Positions 23,245-35,860 of a DNA stretch of 64,000 nucleotides are shown here, piece after piece. The stretch is taken from positions 66,282,718 to 66,346,717 of the forward strand of contig OZ005650.1 in NCBI GenBank assembly GCA_963930645.1, in the 5' to 3' direction. The translations under genes were made by a program, and so were the position numbers. The notes beneath the pieces are model-generated. The model was given only the letters and a program-made list of their open reading frames with translations, was not told the origin of the DNA and did not search any database. Numbering within the stretch: position 1 is the first letter of the stretch; the number at the start of each line of letters is the position of its first letter. The stretch is from Salticus scenicus (Eukaryota; Arthropoda; Arachnida; Araneae; Salticidae).

Positions 23245-26200
23245 TTTATTTAATATCAGTTGTAAACTACATTTAAATAATGCAATAAGAGTTGAACTCT
23301 GCAATTAACCTATTAAAATATTGAAATTTTTTTAATTTTTTTATTTAATTTTACTTTTTTTTAATTATGCTAAGAAAATAATGTGATCAAAACAGAATTA
23401 TTTTACGATAAGACATCCTTTTTCATTCAATAAAATGTAACTATAATTTTTAATGAAAGGTTTTAAAATCACTTAATAGGATAGAATTAAAAACAGAAAT
23501 CTTATTGTTTTAGTTATTATTTTATCAAGTTATAAAACTAAGTAACAAACTATCTATAAATAATCGGATAGCAAGAGAGATTTTTGTATAATAACTATAT
23601 ATTATTTTAATATATACATTACATCGCAAGGTAAAATTTTCAACTTATTTATACGGATTGAAGTAATAAAACTTAATCATTTGCATAACCGCTAAATTTT
23701 ATAAGTTGGATATATGATTTAAAATACTAAACAATAATCCTTGTGAGAGAATTGGGATAACACTTTCACAGAAAGAAATTGTCCTTTACAATAAGATTTG
23801 CTTAGAATGTCTAAGTGAAAATAACTTACCGTGAGGTCAGTGAGTCATGCAGTTGTATTCGAATTTATTGTTTTTAGTTAATGAAACTTCTAATGAGAGA
23901 ATTATTTTTACTAGCACATAAATGTACATTTTTATATTATTCCTGTATATATAAAATTTTAAATAATTCATTAAGTGTTAAACTTTGCATTTAATCGATT
24001 AAATAAAGTTTTCCTAAAATATAAGTGTAATTTTTTAATGAATCGTTTTGAAATCACTTTAACTTTATAAGGAAAAAAAAAAAAAAATAATAAAATAAAA
24101 AGAGGTTTTAAAATTACTTAATAGGATAAAATTAAAAATCTTATTGTTTTTAGCAATTATTTTATCTAGTTATAAACTATATATTATTTTAATATACGCC
24201 TTATAGTTAAGTCAGTTTTAGAGAAAACCAAGAAAAAATCCCAACGCGCAGGTTGATGAGTTGGAATATTCTATTATACTTAAAGAATCCAGGTACGGAA
24301 AAACCGAAATACAATACGCGGAAAAACAGGCGGGATTTTCGGTTAAAACTTCAAAGCAGTGGACGGTAAACATAACACACCGTGAAACAACCTACTCCCA
24401 CGACAGCCAAACTAAGAATGAAGGGAAACGTTGAGTTGTAACACCTTATCTACTAGAGATAAGGGGGAATTCCCCATGACTCACCCCTCGTTCGTTCATG
24501 TACAACATCTTACGAGAAAGTTCGTGAAGGATGACTCATCGGTGACGAGTTTGAATAATATGCATAACCGCTAAATTGTATAAATGAGAATCTTTTAATG
24601 TGAGTATTATAGTAATGATAAATTTATTTTATAATCGATAACTCATCAGCTTCACACCTTATATAAAACAATGGTATATTCAAAAGTGTTACCAAATTTT
24701 ACTACACAATAAACATTCACATATGGATATTCCTAAGGTTTAAGACTATGCGAGGATCCTATAAGCGAAATGCCTGTGAGTCTTTCTAAGGAATCCTAAT
24801 CTGTATTTAAGCAGGTTTTAGAGAAAACCAAGAAATACTCCAGTCGACTAGGTTGATGAAATGGATTCGAATCCAACACTTCCCCTTTTACCATAGAATC
24901 GTTCACTAATCACAAGGTTAATGAGTCATGCAGTTGTATTAAAACTTATTGATTACATGTCTAAACTTATACCATTAAATATTTAACTGTTGGTTCTATA
25001 AGTGGATTGCTCTGTGTGTGAGTCTTTGTAACTTATAGTTAAGCGAGTTTTAGTGAAAACCAAGAAAAACTACAAACGGGTAGATTGTTAAGTTGAATTC
25101 GAACCTAACATTAAGCATAGAATCGTTTGTTCTTCTAAAATCCTTGTAACAACATGTTTAAGGACTTTATAAGAAAATGCTTAATACGGTTTGAGCTTAG
25201 TAGATTTTGCATGCGTTAGCTATATTAAACACTTAATTTTTAACATACATTAAGGTTAGTGGATGAGTGACAGGTAATTCATTTAAAACAAAAATATAAT
25301 AACGGTCGATTGAAACAAAGGGTTTGCAGTTTTAGAGAAAACCAAGAAAAAATCCCAACGGTAGGTTGATGAGTTGGAATATTCTATTATACTTAAAGAA
25401 TCCAGGTACGGAAAAACTGAAATACAATACGCGGAAAAACAGGCGAGATTTTCGGCTAAAACTTCAAAGCAGTGCACGGTAAACATAACACACCGTAAAA
25501 CAACCTACTCACACGACGCCAAACTAAGAATGAAGGGAAACGTTGAGTTGTAACACCTTATCTACTAGAGATAAGGAGGAATTCCCGGAAAAGCTGAGTC
25601 ACCCCCCGTGGATCTTACGAGAAAGTTCGTGAAGGATCATTGACGAGTTTGAATAATTTGCATAACCGCTAAATGGTATAAGCGAGAATCTTTTAATGTG
25701 AGTATTATAGTAATGATAAATTTATTTCATAATCGATAACTCATCAGGTTCACACCTTATATAAAACAATACTATATTTAAAAGTTTTACTGTACAATAA
25801 ATATTCACATATGGATATTCATAAGGTTTAAGATCGATTAAATAAACGAGAATCCTATAATCGAAATGCACGAGAGTCTTTCTAAGAAATCCTATTGCAT
25901 ATTTAAGCAGGTTTTAGAGAAAACCAAGAAATACTCCAATCGACTAGGTTGATGAAATGGATTCGAACCCAACACTTCCCCTTTTACCATAGAATCGTTC
26001 ACTAATCACAAGGTTAATGACTCATGCAGTTGTATTGAAACTTATTGATTACAAGTCTAAACTTATACCATTAAATATTTAACTGTTGGTTCTATAAGTG
26101 GATTGCTCTGTGTGCGAGTCTTTGTAACTTATAGTTAAGCGAGTTTTAGTGAAAACCAAGGAAAACTACAAACGGGTTGATTGTTAAGTTGAATTCAAAC

Positions 26201-27108
26201 CTAGCTTTAAACATGGAATTGTTTGATCTTCTAAAATACTTGTAACAACATGTTTATGAACTTTATAAGAAAATGCTTAATAGGGTTTTCATGCGTTAGC
26301 TATATTAAACACTTAATTTTTAACATACATTAAGGTTAGTGGATGAGTGTCAGGTAATTCATTTAAAACAAAACTATAATAAGGGTCGATTAAAACAAAG
26401 GGTTTGTAGGTTATAATTATAGGATAAAACGTTATGTGTTTCGAAAACCCTTCATCAAGATTGCAACAACCGTTTCGAATGATACTCTCCCTTCATCAGA
26501 TAGACTTAAACTTTTATTTTCACAGTATGAAACAAGATGATAGAGGATTTACACTTATTGAAATCCCAACTTATAAATAATTCGACTTTCACTAAAAATG
26601 CAAGTCGCATATACACTTTGAAACAATCAATAAATTTTATATTATCACAATGCATTAAATAAGTTTCCCGTTTAACATTCAAGATGAATTTATTTTTACA
26701 TTAATTAAGAATTGAACACATATTAATTTTTAAAATGACTGTTTTTTAAAAAGTTTTGAAACAGCTAATAAAATTTATAAGCTTTTACAATTAAATAAAT
26801 TTAGCATATTAGGGAAGTTTTACATCACTCGGTAAAATTTTATATAAGCAATAAAAGTGATACACATTATAATTGTAAACTCATAAAATAAATTTCACAC
26901 TTAACATTTAAACTCTAACCAATCAATCTTAAAGTAATTTTTTATCTTTTGTACATAATCATAAACCTTTCGTTTCTATTGTAAAGTGAAGTATGACTCA
27001 TGCTTTAATTAAAATCTCTAATCAAAATTATAAGAAAGTAAAGTTTAGGAAACACCTATGTATTTTAAGCAAATTAATAAAGTATAAATATTCATGTTTT
27101 TCAGTTAA
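23245..27108 (-). repeat. 3.86-kb arm, near-identical inverted copy of 60136-64000, ending at TTAA
   Basis: Every stretch I compared is the reverse complement of the window's last 3.9 kb, with one substitution (TTTGCATAACC versus TTTGAATAACC at about 23.69 kb) and a one-base difference near the poly(A) at 24.07 kb. The match starts at TTAA (27105-27108) and is cut only by the window end, so the true length is larger. It contains a 1.1-kb direct tandem duplication. The 67-codon frame at 25283-25486 (minus) repeats at 61758-61961 (plus); it has no known motif and I do not call it a gene. Confidence 0.85.
24213..26420 (+). repeat. Two direct copies of a ~1.1-kb unit with GTTTTAGNGAAAACCAAG modules
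   Basis: Three module types appear in order A, B, C, A', B', C' (starts near 24213, 24812, 25044, 25327, 25908 and 26140). Each has the hairpin GTTTTAG.GAAAAC, then CAAGAAA, then a GGTTGAT/GTTAAGTTG stretch. In B and C this is followed by GAATTCGAACC or GGATTCGAATCC, which resembles a Pol III B box. Between modules lie shared ACACCTTATCTACTAGAGAT and TGACTCA-type AP-1 motifs. I know of no function. Confidence 0.65.
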
Positions 27109-27611
27109 CGGCCCTCTTCACTTGGAAAAAATTCCGAAGTCGGCTGAAAACAGATAAAAAGTGTCCCACGTGGTTTTGACAGGAGGTGTTAACTAATTTG
27201 AGAAGATTGACTGACTCACTGACGAATCGTTGACTTTTTGGATGAATAAATCAAAAATCAGCTACCTCCTTACTTGCGGTTTCGCTCAAGCTTTGTTTTG
27301 TTTTGACTATTTCTTTCTTTTCTTATTTTTGTGTTACTTTTTTTTTTTCTTTGTCATTTTCACCTGGCATCAAACAACTTTCTACATTTATTCTTATCTA
27401 TTTATATGTATTTTAATAACGTAGCCCGACCCGACGAAGTATTTTATTCTATATTCAGCCCGTTTTAGGCTTTCAGTAGTTGTATCGGCGAATTCTGTAA
27501 CAATGAAATTTTAAAAAAGTAAATATTTTTTATAATTAAACTTGCAGTTTGATATAATTAATTTAACTAAAATATAACAAAGATATATAACATTATAACA
27601 TTATTGATGTA
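27109..27611. other. Sequence beside the arm; possible S1-type terminus, otherwise unassigned
   Basis: It opens CGGCCCTCTTCACTTGG immediately after the TTAA of the arm, matching the S1 terminus for 13 of the first 14 bases before diverging. A GATTGACTGACTCACTGACG repeat and pyrimidine-rich sequence follow. The 64-codon frame at 27230-27424 is mainly a T-run translation and is not called. Confidence 0.4.
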
Positions 27612-29377
27612 TAGTCCAGGCAACGAAGGCCAAAATTTGACGAATAGAGGAAAAAAATCGTGTAGTTTTGAAATTTTACATACTCATAGCCGAGAGGGTC
27701 CTGAACAACATACTAAAAGTCCCCGCTCGTGGGGGGTGAGCGGAGGGCAGGGGGGGCATTTAAGGGGGCAATTTTCAGTTTTTATTACATATCTTAAAAG
27801 CTATCGCATTTAGAGAAAAAATGTCAATTACAAAATTAATCTACGTAAAATGTCCTACAAAAATGTATATTACATTTTGTTTGTACGATCATTAGTTTAG
27901 AAGATATAGGGAGATGAAATAACACATTTTCTTGAAAAATTCTTTTTTGCGATAGTAAAATCAACTAAAGTGTGCAATTAAAATGGTTCTTGTCAAATAT
28001 TTTCTAATGTAAAAAACAAATATATACATAGGGAATATGCAAGAATAATACAGCATGTTTTGTAAGTTTTAAATAATTTTAAGGCTAGTAGGCGCAAGTT
28101 TTGGTTTGAGTAAAAATCTGGATAAGTCCAGTCAAAATAGGAAAAATAGAGAAAAAAAAATCGTGTAGTTTAGAAATTGAGCACAGTTATAAAAGTTAAG
28201 TGCCCTGAATAACATACTAAAAATCCCTAACCATGGGGGGAGGGGCATTTAAAGGGGGCACATTTCAGTTTTTATTAAGTATCTTGAAAACTATCGCATT
28301 TAGAGAAAAAAAATCTCAAAGCTGTAAGATTTTTTGAAATGTTGATCGGTTTTGGGTCTTTGTTATCTGGATTTTTACCTAAACACCACTTGCGCCTACT
28401 AACCTTTAAATTATTTAAAACGTACAAAACATGCTGTATTATCCTTACATATTCCCTATGCATACATTTGTTTTGTACATTAGAAAATATTTTACCAGAA
28501 CCCTTTTAATTCCACAATTTAGTTGACTTTACTATTGCAAAAAAAAAAAAAAAAAAAAAAAAAAGAATTTTTCAAGAAAATGTTATTTCGTTCCCCTATA
28601 TCTTCTAAACTATTGATCATACAAACAAAATAGAATATACAATTTTTTTTAGGAAATTTCACGTAGATTAATTTTGCAATTGAGATTTTTTTTTTTTCTC
28701 TAAATGCGATAGTTTTCAAGATACTTAATAAAAACTGAAATGTGCCCCCTTTAAATGCCCCCCTCATGGCTAGGGACTTTTAGTATGTTATTCAGGGCAC
28801 TTAACTTTATAACTGTGCTCAATTTCTAAGCTACTCGATTTTCTTTTTTTTTTTTTTTTTTTTAATGTTGATCGGTTTTGGGTCTTCGTTATCTAAATTT
28901 TTACTCAAACCGCCACTTGCGCCTGCTAGCCTTAAAATTATTTAAAACTTACAAAACATGCTATAGTATCCTTGCATATTCCCTATGTATACATTTGTTT
29001 TTTACATTAGAAAATATTTGACAAGAACCCTTTTAATTGCACACTTTAGTTGATTTTACTATTGCAAAAAAGAATTTTTCAAGAAAATGTGTTATTTCAT
29101 CCCTATATCTTCTAAACTAATGATCGTACAAACAAAATGTAATATACATTTTTGTAGGAAATTTTACGTAGATTAATTTTGTAACTGACATTTTTTCTCT
29201 AAATGCGATAGCTTTTAAGATATGTAATAAAAACTGAAAATTGCCCCCTTAAATGCCCCCCCTGCCCCCCGCTCACCCCCCACGGGCGGGGACTTCAGGA
29301 CCCCCTCGGCTATGAGTATGCAAAATTTCAAAATTACACGATTTTTTTCTTCTATTTTTCCTATTTTGACTGGACTA
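27612..29377. mobile_element. 1.77-kb palindromic element with TAGTCCAG ends
   Basis: The ends are TAGTCCAGGCAACG and (complement) TAGTCCAGTCAAAA. Two nested inverted pairs are visible. The outer arms (about 27640-28150 and 28870-29350) share GGGGGCAATTTTCAG, GCTATCGCATTTAGAG, AAACAAATATATACATAGGG and GGCGCAAG. The inner arms (about 28150-28330 and 28670-28850) share GTGCCCTGAATAACATACTA and GGGGGCACATTTCAG. It looks like a dimer of one palindromic repeat. No transposase was seen. Confidence 0.75.
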
Positions 29378-29645
29378 ATATAGAGATGGGTTATCTGCAC
29401 TCTGGAGCTCAGACTACTGAAGGCAGAGCTGGACAGGGTGAGAGTGTGCGACAGGTCGTGACCTTCGGGATCGTATTTCGAAGATCACGGACAGGTGCGG
29501 TCGCACAAGTCCTCGTGCTCTGTTTTCTAAAGAAAGTGTACTTGTGTTGTTATTTATATACGTGTTTCTTTATACAAGTCAAATTTTTTATAAGTAGTAT
29601 AATATATAAATAGCGTTGAATTATAGTGCCTACATTTATTTAAAA
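29378..29645. other. Non-repetitive, GC-richer island
   Basis: GGAGCTCAGACTACTGAAGG, GGTCGTGACCTTCGGGATCG and CACGGACAGGTGCGG sit between two elements and have no second copy in the window. A 75-codon plus-strand frame crosses it without recognisable motif. It may be a remnant of pre-insertion unique DNA. Confidence 0.4.
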
Positions 29646-30380
29646 ATCTGGTGTGAAACCACACGTCTTCCATTACCCACTATTACACGTATTATATGCA
29701 TTTTTGAAGATAATGTTATCAGAAGACATGATATTGTCCTAATGAAATAGACACCTAAAAATTTTCCGGTAAGGGAAAATTAATACACGTGGAAAAACAT
29801 AAAACAAAGTTTGCACAGCGATTTTTTTTTTTTTTTTTTTTAAAGAAAAAGAAAGGGGAAGAAAATTGGTAGAGTTTATTTATTTGAAACACCAAGTTTC
29901 GAGATGTAAAACTGATCTGTCTGATCAGGATGACTATTAATTTTCCTGTGGTAACCAAGTAAAGCATGAGAAAGGATATCTAAAATGGGTTTATGTAACA
30001 ATTTTCAAGAAAATCGTTAGAGCCGTTTTTGAGATACCGATTTTTACCAAAGCTTGACAAAATTAATTGTTGGCCAGAAAACAACAATTATATGTAAAAG
30101 GATATTTAAAAGAGGGTCAATATGGCAAGTTTGAAAAAAATATAATACAGCCGTTTTGACAGGAAGCATTTGCAGGACCTGAAATTCAGCTATTTGTACA
30201 GGACGCCTATCAATTTTCCTGAACTAACCAACTATATCCTTCGAAAGGATATCTAATAGAGTGTTTATACAGCAATTTTAAAGAAAATCGTTAGAGCTTT
30301 TTTGAGATATGGACTTCCAATTTTATTCACTATTAATTATTTGCGAGTAGTAAATTAAAAATTATCTTTATTCTTTCAAT

Positions 30381-30418
<38 letters not shown>

Positions 30419-32203
30419 ATTTTTTACTTCCATTACCCTACTACAGTATGTAATGGAAGTATTTGTATTCGGTCTGAAAATTCGATATCGAGATTTCACC
30501 TGATTTACACGTTTTAAGGTCCTCTGAGTACAAAAAAGTGGTTTTTGGCAATTGGTCAGTGTGTGTGTGGGGGGGGGGGGGTCTTCTGGCTATTATGTAT
30601 CGGAGACTAATAAAGATAGAACTACGAAACTTTAGAATTGAAATAAGTTTGGTGTTCAGATGAATTTTCTATATTTTGGAGAAAATTGAAAAACCGGAAG
30701 TGGGACATCGGAAACCGTAAGTGGGACCATAAGTCCGTATCTCAAAAACGGCTCGAACGATTTTCTTCAAATTTGTTACATAAACACTCTATTAGATGTC
30801 CTTTCGAATGGTATAGCTGGTTAGTTCAGAAAAATTGATACGCGTTCTGTATAAATAGCTCAATTTCAGGTTTCGGATGCGCGTTCCTTAAAAACCAGCT
30901 GTACGGATTTTTTTTCAAACTCGCCATATTAACTCACTTTTAAATATGCTTTTGTATGTAATTATTGTTTTCCTGTCAATGATTGAGTTTTGGTAAAAGT
31001 TGGTTTCTCAAAAACTGCTCTATCGATTTTCTTGAAAATTGTTATATAAATCCATTTCTTTCTTGTGTATCACGTAATTATTAGAGGAAAATTACCCTGT
31101 TTAGTGTTGGGCGGATATTAACCAAAATCAGACTACCCTCCTTTTCGTGGCTCTAAAGTGACAGCTTCATGGTCGTACACTTTGAATATCAATTCGATAT
31201 TCGGGCATGCGTTGTGAAATGCCCTAAAATTAATCCTAATTAAAAAAGCAAACATTAATCTGAAAAATAATATGGTTATTAATAACTAAATTTACTCTCA
31301 AATAATACTAGATTCATATAATTTTAATTAATTTCTTTATTAAATATCCAAATTTTGAATACTAATTAAATTGATTATTCTATGATTTTACAATACAATA
31401 TAAATGATATAACAATGATCTTTGATTTTGCATCAATGGTGCTAAAGATGAGTACTTAGAAAACATGTATCTAGAAATGCGTTTTTGCAAAATAAAATGA
31501 ATGTTTACTGACCAAGTAACAAGAAAACTTCTCACCAGATTTACCAGATGATATGGCACAGTCAAGGCACAAATTTCTGTCTTAGCCTTTTAAAAGGCAA
31601 TAAAACAGCTTTGTAGTCTTCAGTAAAACAGCTTTTGTATTTTTATATTCTTTTTCCTTTTAAATAATGCCCTTTTGTATCTTTATTATTTTGTTTTTAA
31701 CAAAATGGCTGATTTTGCCCATCATTTAGGTAGGTCAGAAGTAGGGCTGGATTATTTATCAATATATCCCCAAGTATCGATATTTTTTTAATATCGCGAT
31801 AACAGTATTTAAGTTCTTGTTCTATCGATATATCCCTCTAACGATATTTCCTAACGTGCACAGCTAATTTCTCTAACACGCGCACAACTAATTTCTCTAA
31901 CGCGCACAGCGCGATCAAGTCATATGCGATAAACAGCGTCCAACGCCATATCTTCAAATTCTGCTTCCCCGCCTCACCGTACGCCGTACCACCCCGTAAA
32001 CACCCAACAAACAGACCGCCGAATATCTTATACAAATACACCTTCTCTTCCTTTCCTCCTATTCACTGACTAAACTCGAAAAAATAACCCCAACCGGCTT
32101 CATTTGTGCGAACTGCGCACTCTCAAATCGAAACCACTACTTAAAAAGTTTGACCTTGAACGATAACATATAAAATGTTTCATTCCTCATTCATCAAGTT
32201 ATC

Positions 32204-32440
32204 GCAGTAGCATATTATTTCCCATTCGATAATATCTCCAAACCAATAATATCGAAGTTGCTCATCGCTCGCAGGTGAAAAGTGAAAACAATGCAAAACA
32301 GTATATCGCGTTTAGTTCATGGCAGTAGTATATTATTTTCCATTCGATAATATTCCCACACCAATAATATCGAAGCTGCTCTTCGCTCGCAGGTGAAAAG
32401 TGAAAACACTGGAAACAGTATATTGCGTTTAGTTATTGTT
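32204..32440 (+). repeat. Two tandem 118-bp units inside the hAT element
   Basis: GCAGTAG.ATATTATTT..CCATTCG, CCAATAATATCGAAG and CTCGCAGGTGAAAAGTGAAAAC are repeated at 118-bp spacing (starts 32204 and 32322). Confidence 0.8.
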
Positions 32441-32524
32441 ATCGGTTCGTTGACATATTGTTCGGAATTGCATGGATTGTTCGAAATATCGTCAAGTGGG
32501 TTTTTTTTTTCTTTTTTAAGCAAA

Positions 32525-33235
32525 GAATTAACTGAAATTGATTACTTATTTTTTTAAAATTGGATTTATTATTCTATCTTCTGCACATATAAGAAGAAAA
32601 TATAAGATTTGGATAAACGTTTTTCCGGTTTTCGATGAATTTACACGTTTTGAGATTTCCTTGCATTTTAATTAACTGAAATTGTCTACTCATTTTTAAA
32701 AAGTGGATTTATTACTAGTTTCTGCGTACATAAGAAGAAAGAAGATACGAAATAAATTTCGATTTCCGTTTTTTGATATATTTACACGTTTTGGGATTTC
32801 CTTGCATTTCATTTAAGTGAAACTGATTACTTATTTTTTTAAAAGTTGATTTATTATTATATCTTCTGCATATACAAGAAGAAAGTGTAAGATTTGGATA
32901 AATTTTGATTTCCAGTTTTCGATGAATTTACACGTTTTGAGATTTCCTTGCTTTTCAATTAACTGAAACTGACTATTATTATTTAAAATGTGGATTCATT
33001 ACTGGCTTCTACATGCATAAGAAGAAAGTAGAAGACACGGGGAAAATTTCGATTTCTGGTTTTCGATGAATTTACACGTTTTGAGATTTCCTTGCATTTC
33101 AATTAACTGAAATTGACTACTTATTCTTAAAAAAGTGGAGAAAGTATAAGATTCAGAAAAAATTTAGATTTCCAGTTTTCGATGATGTTACAAGTTTTGA
33201 GATTCCTTGAACTCTAATTGACCATTTTTAAGATT
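32525..33235 (+). repeat. Five tandem ~144-bp units
   Basis: Each unit has AATTAACTGAAATTGA, a run of T and A, TCTTCTGCATATA.AAGAAGAAA, TTTCGATGAATTTACACG and TTTTGAGATTTCCTTGC. Starts are near 32525, 32670, 32812, 32956 and 33100; the last is shortened. Confidence 0.8.
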
Positions 33236-33482
33236 TCCTTTCTTTCTTTCTTTTCTTTTTCTTTTTTTTTTTTAGTTCGAACGCTCTATTTCATGGACGA
33301 CTCGTGCCTATCGGCCAACAGGGGTCGCTGCTCTGCTGCAATTTAATTCCGTTTATGAGAAGGCAGTTGCTTTGCTTTGCAAAAAGTGATTGATCTTCAA
33401 CCACTGGGCGGTACTAGTATATAAATATAATACAATTTCCAAATGTTATAAAAACATTACAAAATATGAATTCAATATACAT

Positions 33483-33514
<32 letters not shown>

Positions 33515-33522
33515 CATATGGT

Positions 33523-34389
33523 AAGTAGATAAAAAATAAAATAAAAATGGCAAGAAATTGACCTTTAGAATACCGATGAGTTATAGGGTCTCAAATTAAT
33601 ATTACTCTACAACCGAGAAAGTTTATTCGGTGGCAATTCTAAAGAAAGTTTATAAACAGTATTTCTACTGTGCATTTCTTATTCACTGAAATTAATTTAA
33701 TTACAACCATATCGCTATCAATGACTGACAGGAATATTAGTAAATGAACTTTCTTTATACTCAGGAATGGGAATTAGGCGCAAAACTCATACTAATATTT
33801 ATTTTTAAAATTTCCGTATATAAATGAATCATTGATATATATATAGAGAGAGAGAGATAGATAGATAGTTAAGTTACGACTTCTGCGCAAAATTTTATTA
33901 ATCATCTACATTCTAAGTACAACTTCATTTTTCTTAAGCTTATATTTTTATTATAATTATGTATCTTGATGATATACTTTGTGTAAATAAAACACATATC
34001 ACCCATTAGCTCTCTTAAAATGTGATTTTGAAATAATTAAATCTTAAAATAGAAAGAATGGAGGACAAACTATTCAGAAATATACTTAAAAGTAATGGTA
34101 TAAATTAAAAGAAACACAAAACATTGTGTTGCTATTTATGCATTTTCTTTCTTTTTTCTTTTTTTTCTTTTTAATAAAAAAGATTTGGAAGTAATATACC
34201 AGAAAATATAAATATACATATAGAAAACACTCCACACTTGTATACATTAAAATTGGTGTTCATTTGTCTTTAAAAAGTAGCAAATATCTATTTTCCTTCT
34301 CTTGAAATAAATATCGCAATATATCACCAATATCGATATTAACTTGATGATATATCGCGATATTTAATTTCTGATATCGTCCAGCTCTA
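33523..34389. repeat. 867-bp right-end segment of the hAT element, copy 1
   Basis: It is nearly identical to 35861-36727 at a constant offset of 2338 bp; I count about four or five substitutions and no net indel. It ends at the terminal CCAGCTCTA, and the next base is the truncated Tc1 relic. Confidence 0.9.
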
Positions 34390-34975
34390 CCGGACACAGA
34401 TATTGCACCCCCTATCATTTGGCTTGGAGGATGTTTCACAATTTGAATCGTATCTCTCTGATATCTTTTCCCCCTTGGGCGACGAATACTTGTAGCACGT
34501 GCAGAAAATTATTGCATACTTGACTCATCCGAAAATAAGGCCCAACTCCACAGCTGTACTGTACAACTCTGCTACTATCTGGCAAAATTCAATCGTTTCT
34601 TTTTCATACTTGGAGTAAGTCGAGGTTTCCTTGCAGGTTTATGGGATGACAAACCAAAATCTTTAGCCAAACGTCTTGAAATAGTACTGACGTTGGTGCC
34701 TTTTGCAGCCAAAGAATGTCTATTCGTATTGCAGGTTTTTGGATCTCGTACGACCATCCTTATCACATGATCATCACATGCACTCGTTTTTCTAGGGCGA
34801 CCGCTTCTCTTAAGGTCCACAAATTTTCTCGAAATTTTAAATTTACCAATAGCTTGATGCAAAGCTGTCTTGCTCACATTTACCCCCGAACTTATTTGAC
34901 GTTCAGAAAATCCAATTTTAGCAGGGTCAATGTTTTTGACCTTTTTGTAAAAGTAAGTGAAGATTTTTTACCCAT
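34390..34975 (-). pseudogene. Tc1-family transposase, frameshifted and truncated
   Basis: Translation on the minus strand opens MGKKSSLTF. After a frame change it reads VNVSKTALHQAIGKFK, KRSGRPRKTSACDDHVI, VSTISRRLAKDFGLSSHK and KPRLTPSMKKKRLNFAR, then after a stop PKGKRY and VKHPPSQMIGGAISVSG. These are the paired-like DNA-binding domain, the GRPR hook, and the region around the second catalytic residue of Tc1 transposases, which are about 340 residues long. Stops and frameshifts plus the missing C-terminus make it inactive. Confidence 0.88.
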
Positions 34976-35173
34976 TACTATAACCACACAACAGCACTGT
35001 CTACAACAAAATCCAATGAACAACTGGCGATAAACGTCCCGGCCACCTTTATTAATAGTAGTAGAATGCATCTGATGCAATCAACACGTGAGATAACGCA
35101 ATAATCTGCGCAAATGATGCAATGTATTAAAATACTGAAAATCGGCTACTGGTCACACTTTTGCAAATGACTG
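34390..35173 (-). mobile_element. Truncated Tc1-type transposon
   Basis: On the minus strand it begins after TA with CAGTCATTTGCAAAAGTG, a Tc1-like terminal repeat. It continues through an untranslated leader and then a broken transposase. It stops abruptly at 34390, where the hAT terminus CCAGCTCTA starts, so the hAT copy probably inserted into it or recombined with it. The distal terminal repeat is missing. Confidence 0.85.
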
Positions 35174-35330
35174 TATATATACATATATTTAAATGTAATT
35201 ATTATAAAAAAAAAACTCACTATAAAATATAATATAAATTTACTAATATAAGCAAAATGTACGCGAAAATACGAATTAATAAAGTTACTTAAGTGTCATT
35301 AAATTTGTAGCAATCAAAGAGTTACTTTTA

Positions 35331-35420
35331 AAATTTTCTATTATACATCTTTTCACGTATACGTCGTTTTACGTCAGTCCCTTGAAAGACGTATAAACAG
35401 TGCTTTTACTGTATTTCCAG
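35331..35420 (+). repeat. Second copy of the GACGTATA repeat
   Basis: It matches 241-336: GTCCCTTGAAAGACGTATAA, then the A.AGTGCTTTTACTGTA close. No other terminus was seen. Confidence 0.5.
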
Positions 35421-35539
35421 AAACCAGTTAAATCACTATATTTACATTCCCGAACTTTTGTGCATTTACTGTTTCGAAGTGTTTAAATAACATCAGATGG
35501 ATCATTAATATGGTTATGTTCACAGTTAAGTTACACTAA

Positions 35540-35678
35540 CAGGGATGGAACACGGGCGCAGAATTCATACCACTATCAATGTAAGAAAATTTTCTACTTC
35601 TTAAATCAACGATATTATAGGTAGAGAAAATTCTTAAACGGATTCCGGTATGAATTCTGCGCCCGTGTTCCATCCCTG
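35540..35678. mobile_element. 139-bp MITE with CAGGGATGG ends and 6-bp TSD CACTAA
   Basis: The first 32 bases at each end are identical inverted repeats (starting CAGGGATGGAACACGGGC). CACTAA is duplicated at 35534-35539 and 35679-35684. The ends resemble hAT termini, but the duplication is six rather than eight bases. Confidence 0.85.
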
Positions 35679-35860
35679 CACTAACAAGACTTTTAATTAG
35701 TGAGTTGTTGCTCCACGGTCAGTTTTCCCCCACAGCAAAGCTTATTACACTGAGACCTAGAGCACGCATCTTTAGGAAAAGTTGAATTAATTCTACCATG
35801 GACAAAAAGTGATCCAATCACAAATCGAACATGGAACTTGGTTTAACGTAGTAGATAAAA

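Noticed and set aside
25283..25486. 67-codon frame conserved in both inverted arms
   Set aside because: It is identical only because the arms are near-identical DNA. There is no second diverged copy showing protein-level constraint, and no domain is seen.
24213..26420. GTTTTAGAG-starting repeats resembling Cas9-type CRISPR repeats
   Set aside because: Spacing is 230-600 bp rather than 60-70, there are no short unique spacers, the modules belong to a 1.1-kb tandem duplication, and the DNA is eukaryotic in character.
27230..27424. 64-codon hydrophobic frame as a membrane protein
   Set aside because: Its hydrophobicity comes from a T-rich tract (Phe/Leu runs), which is expected from composition alone.
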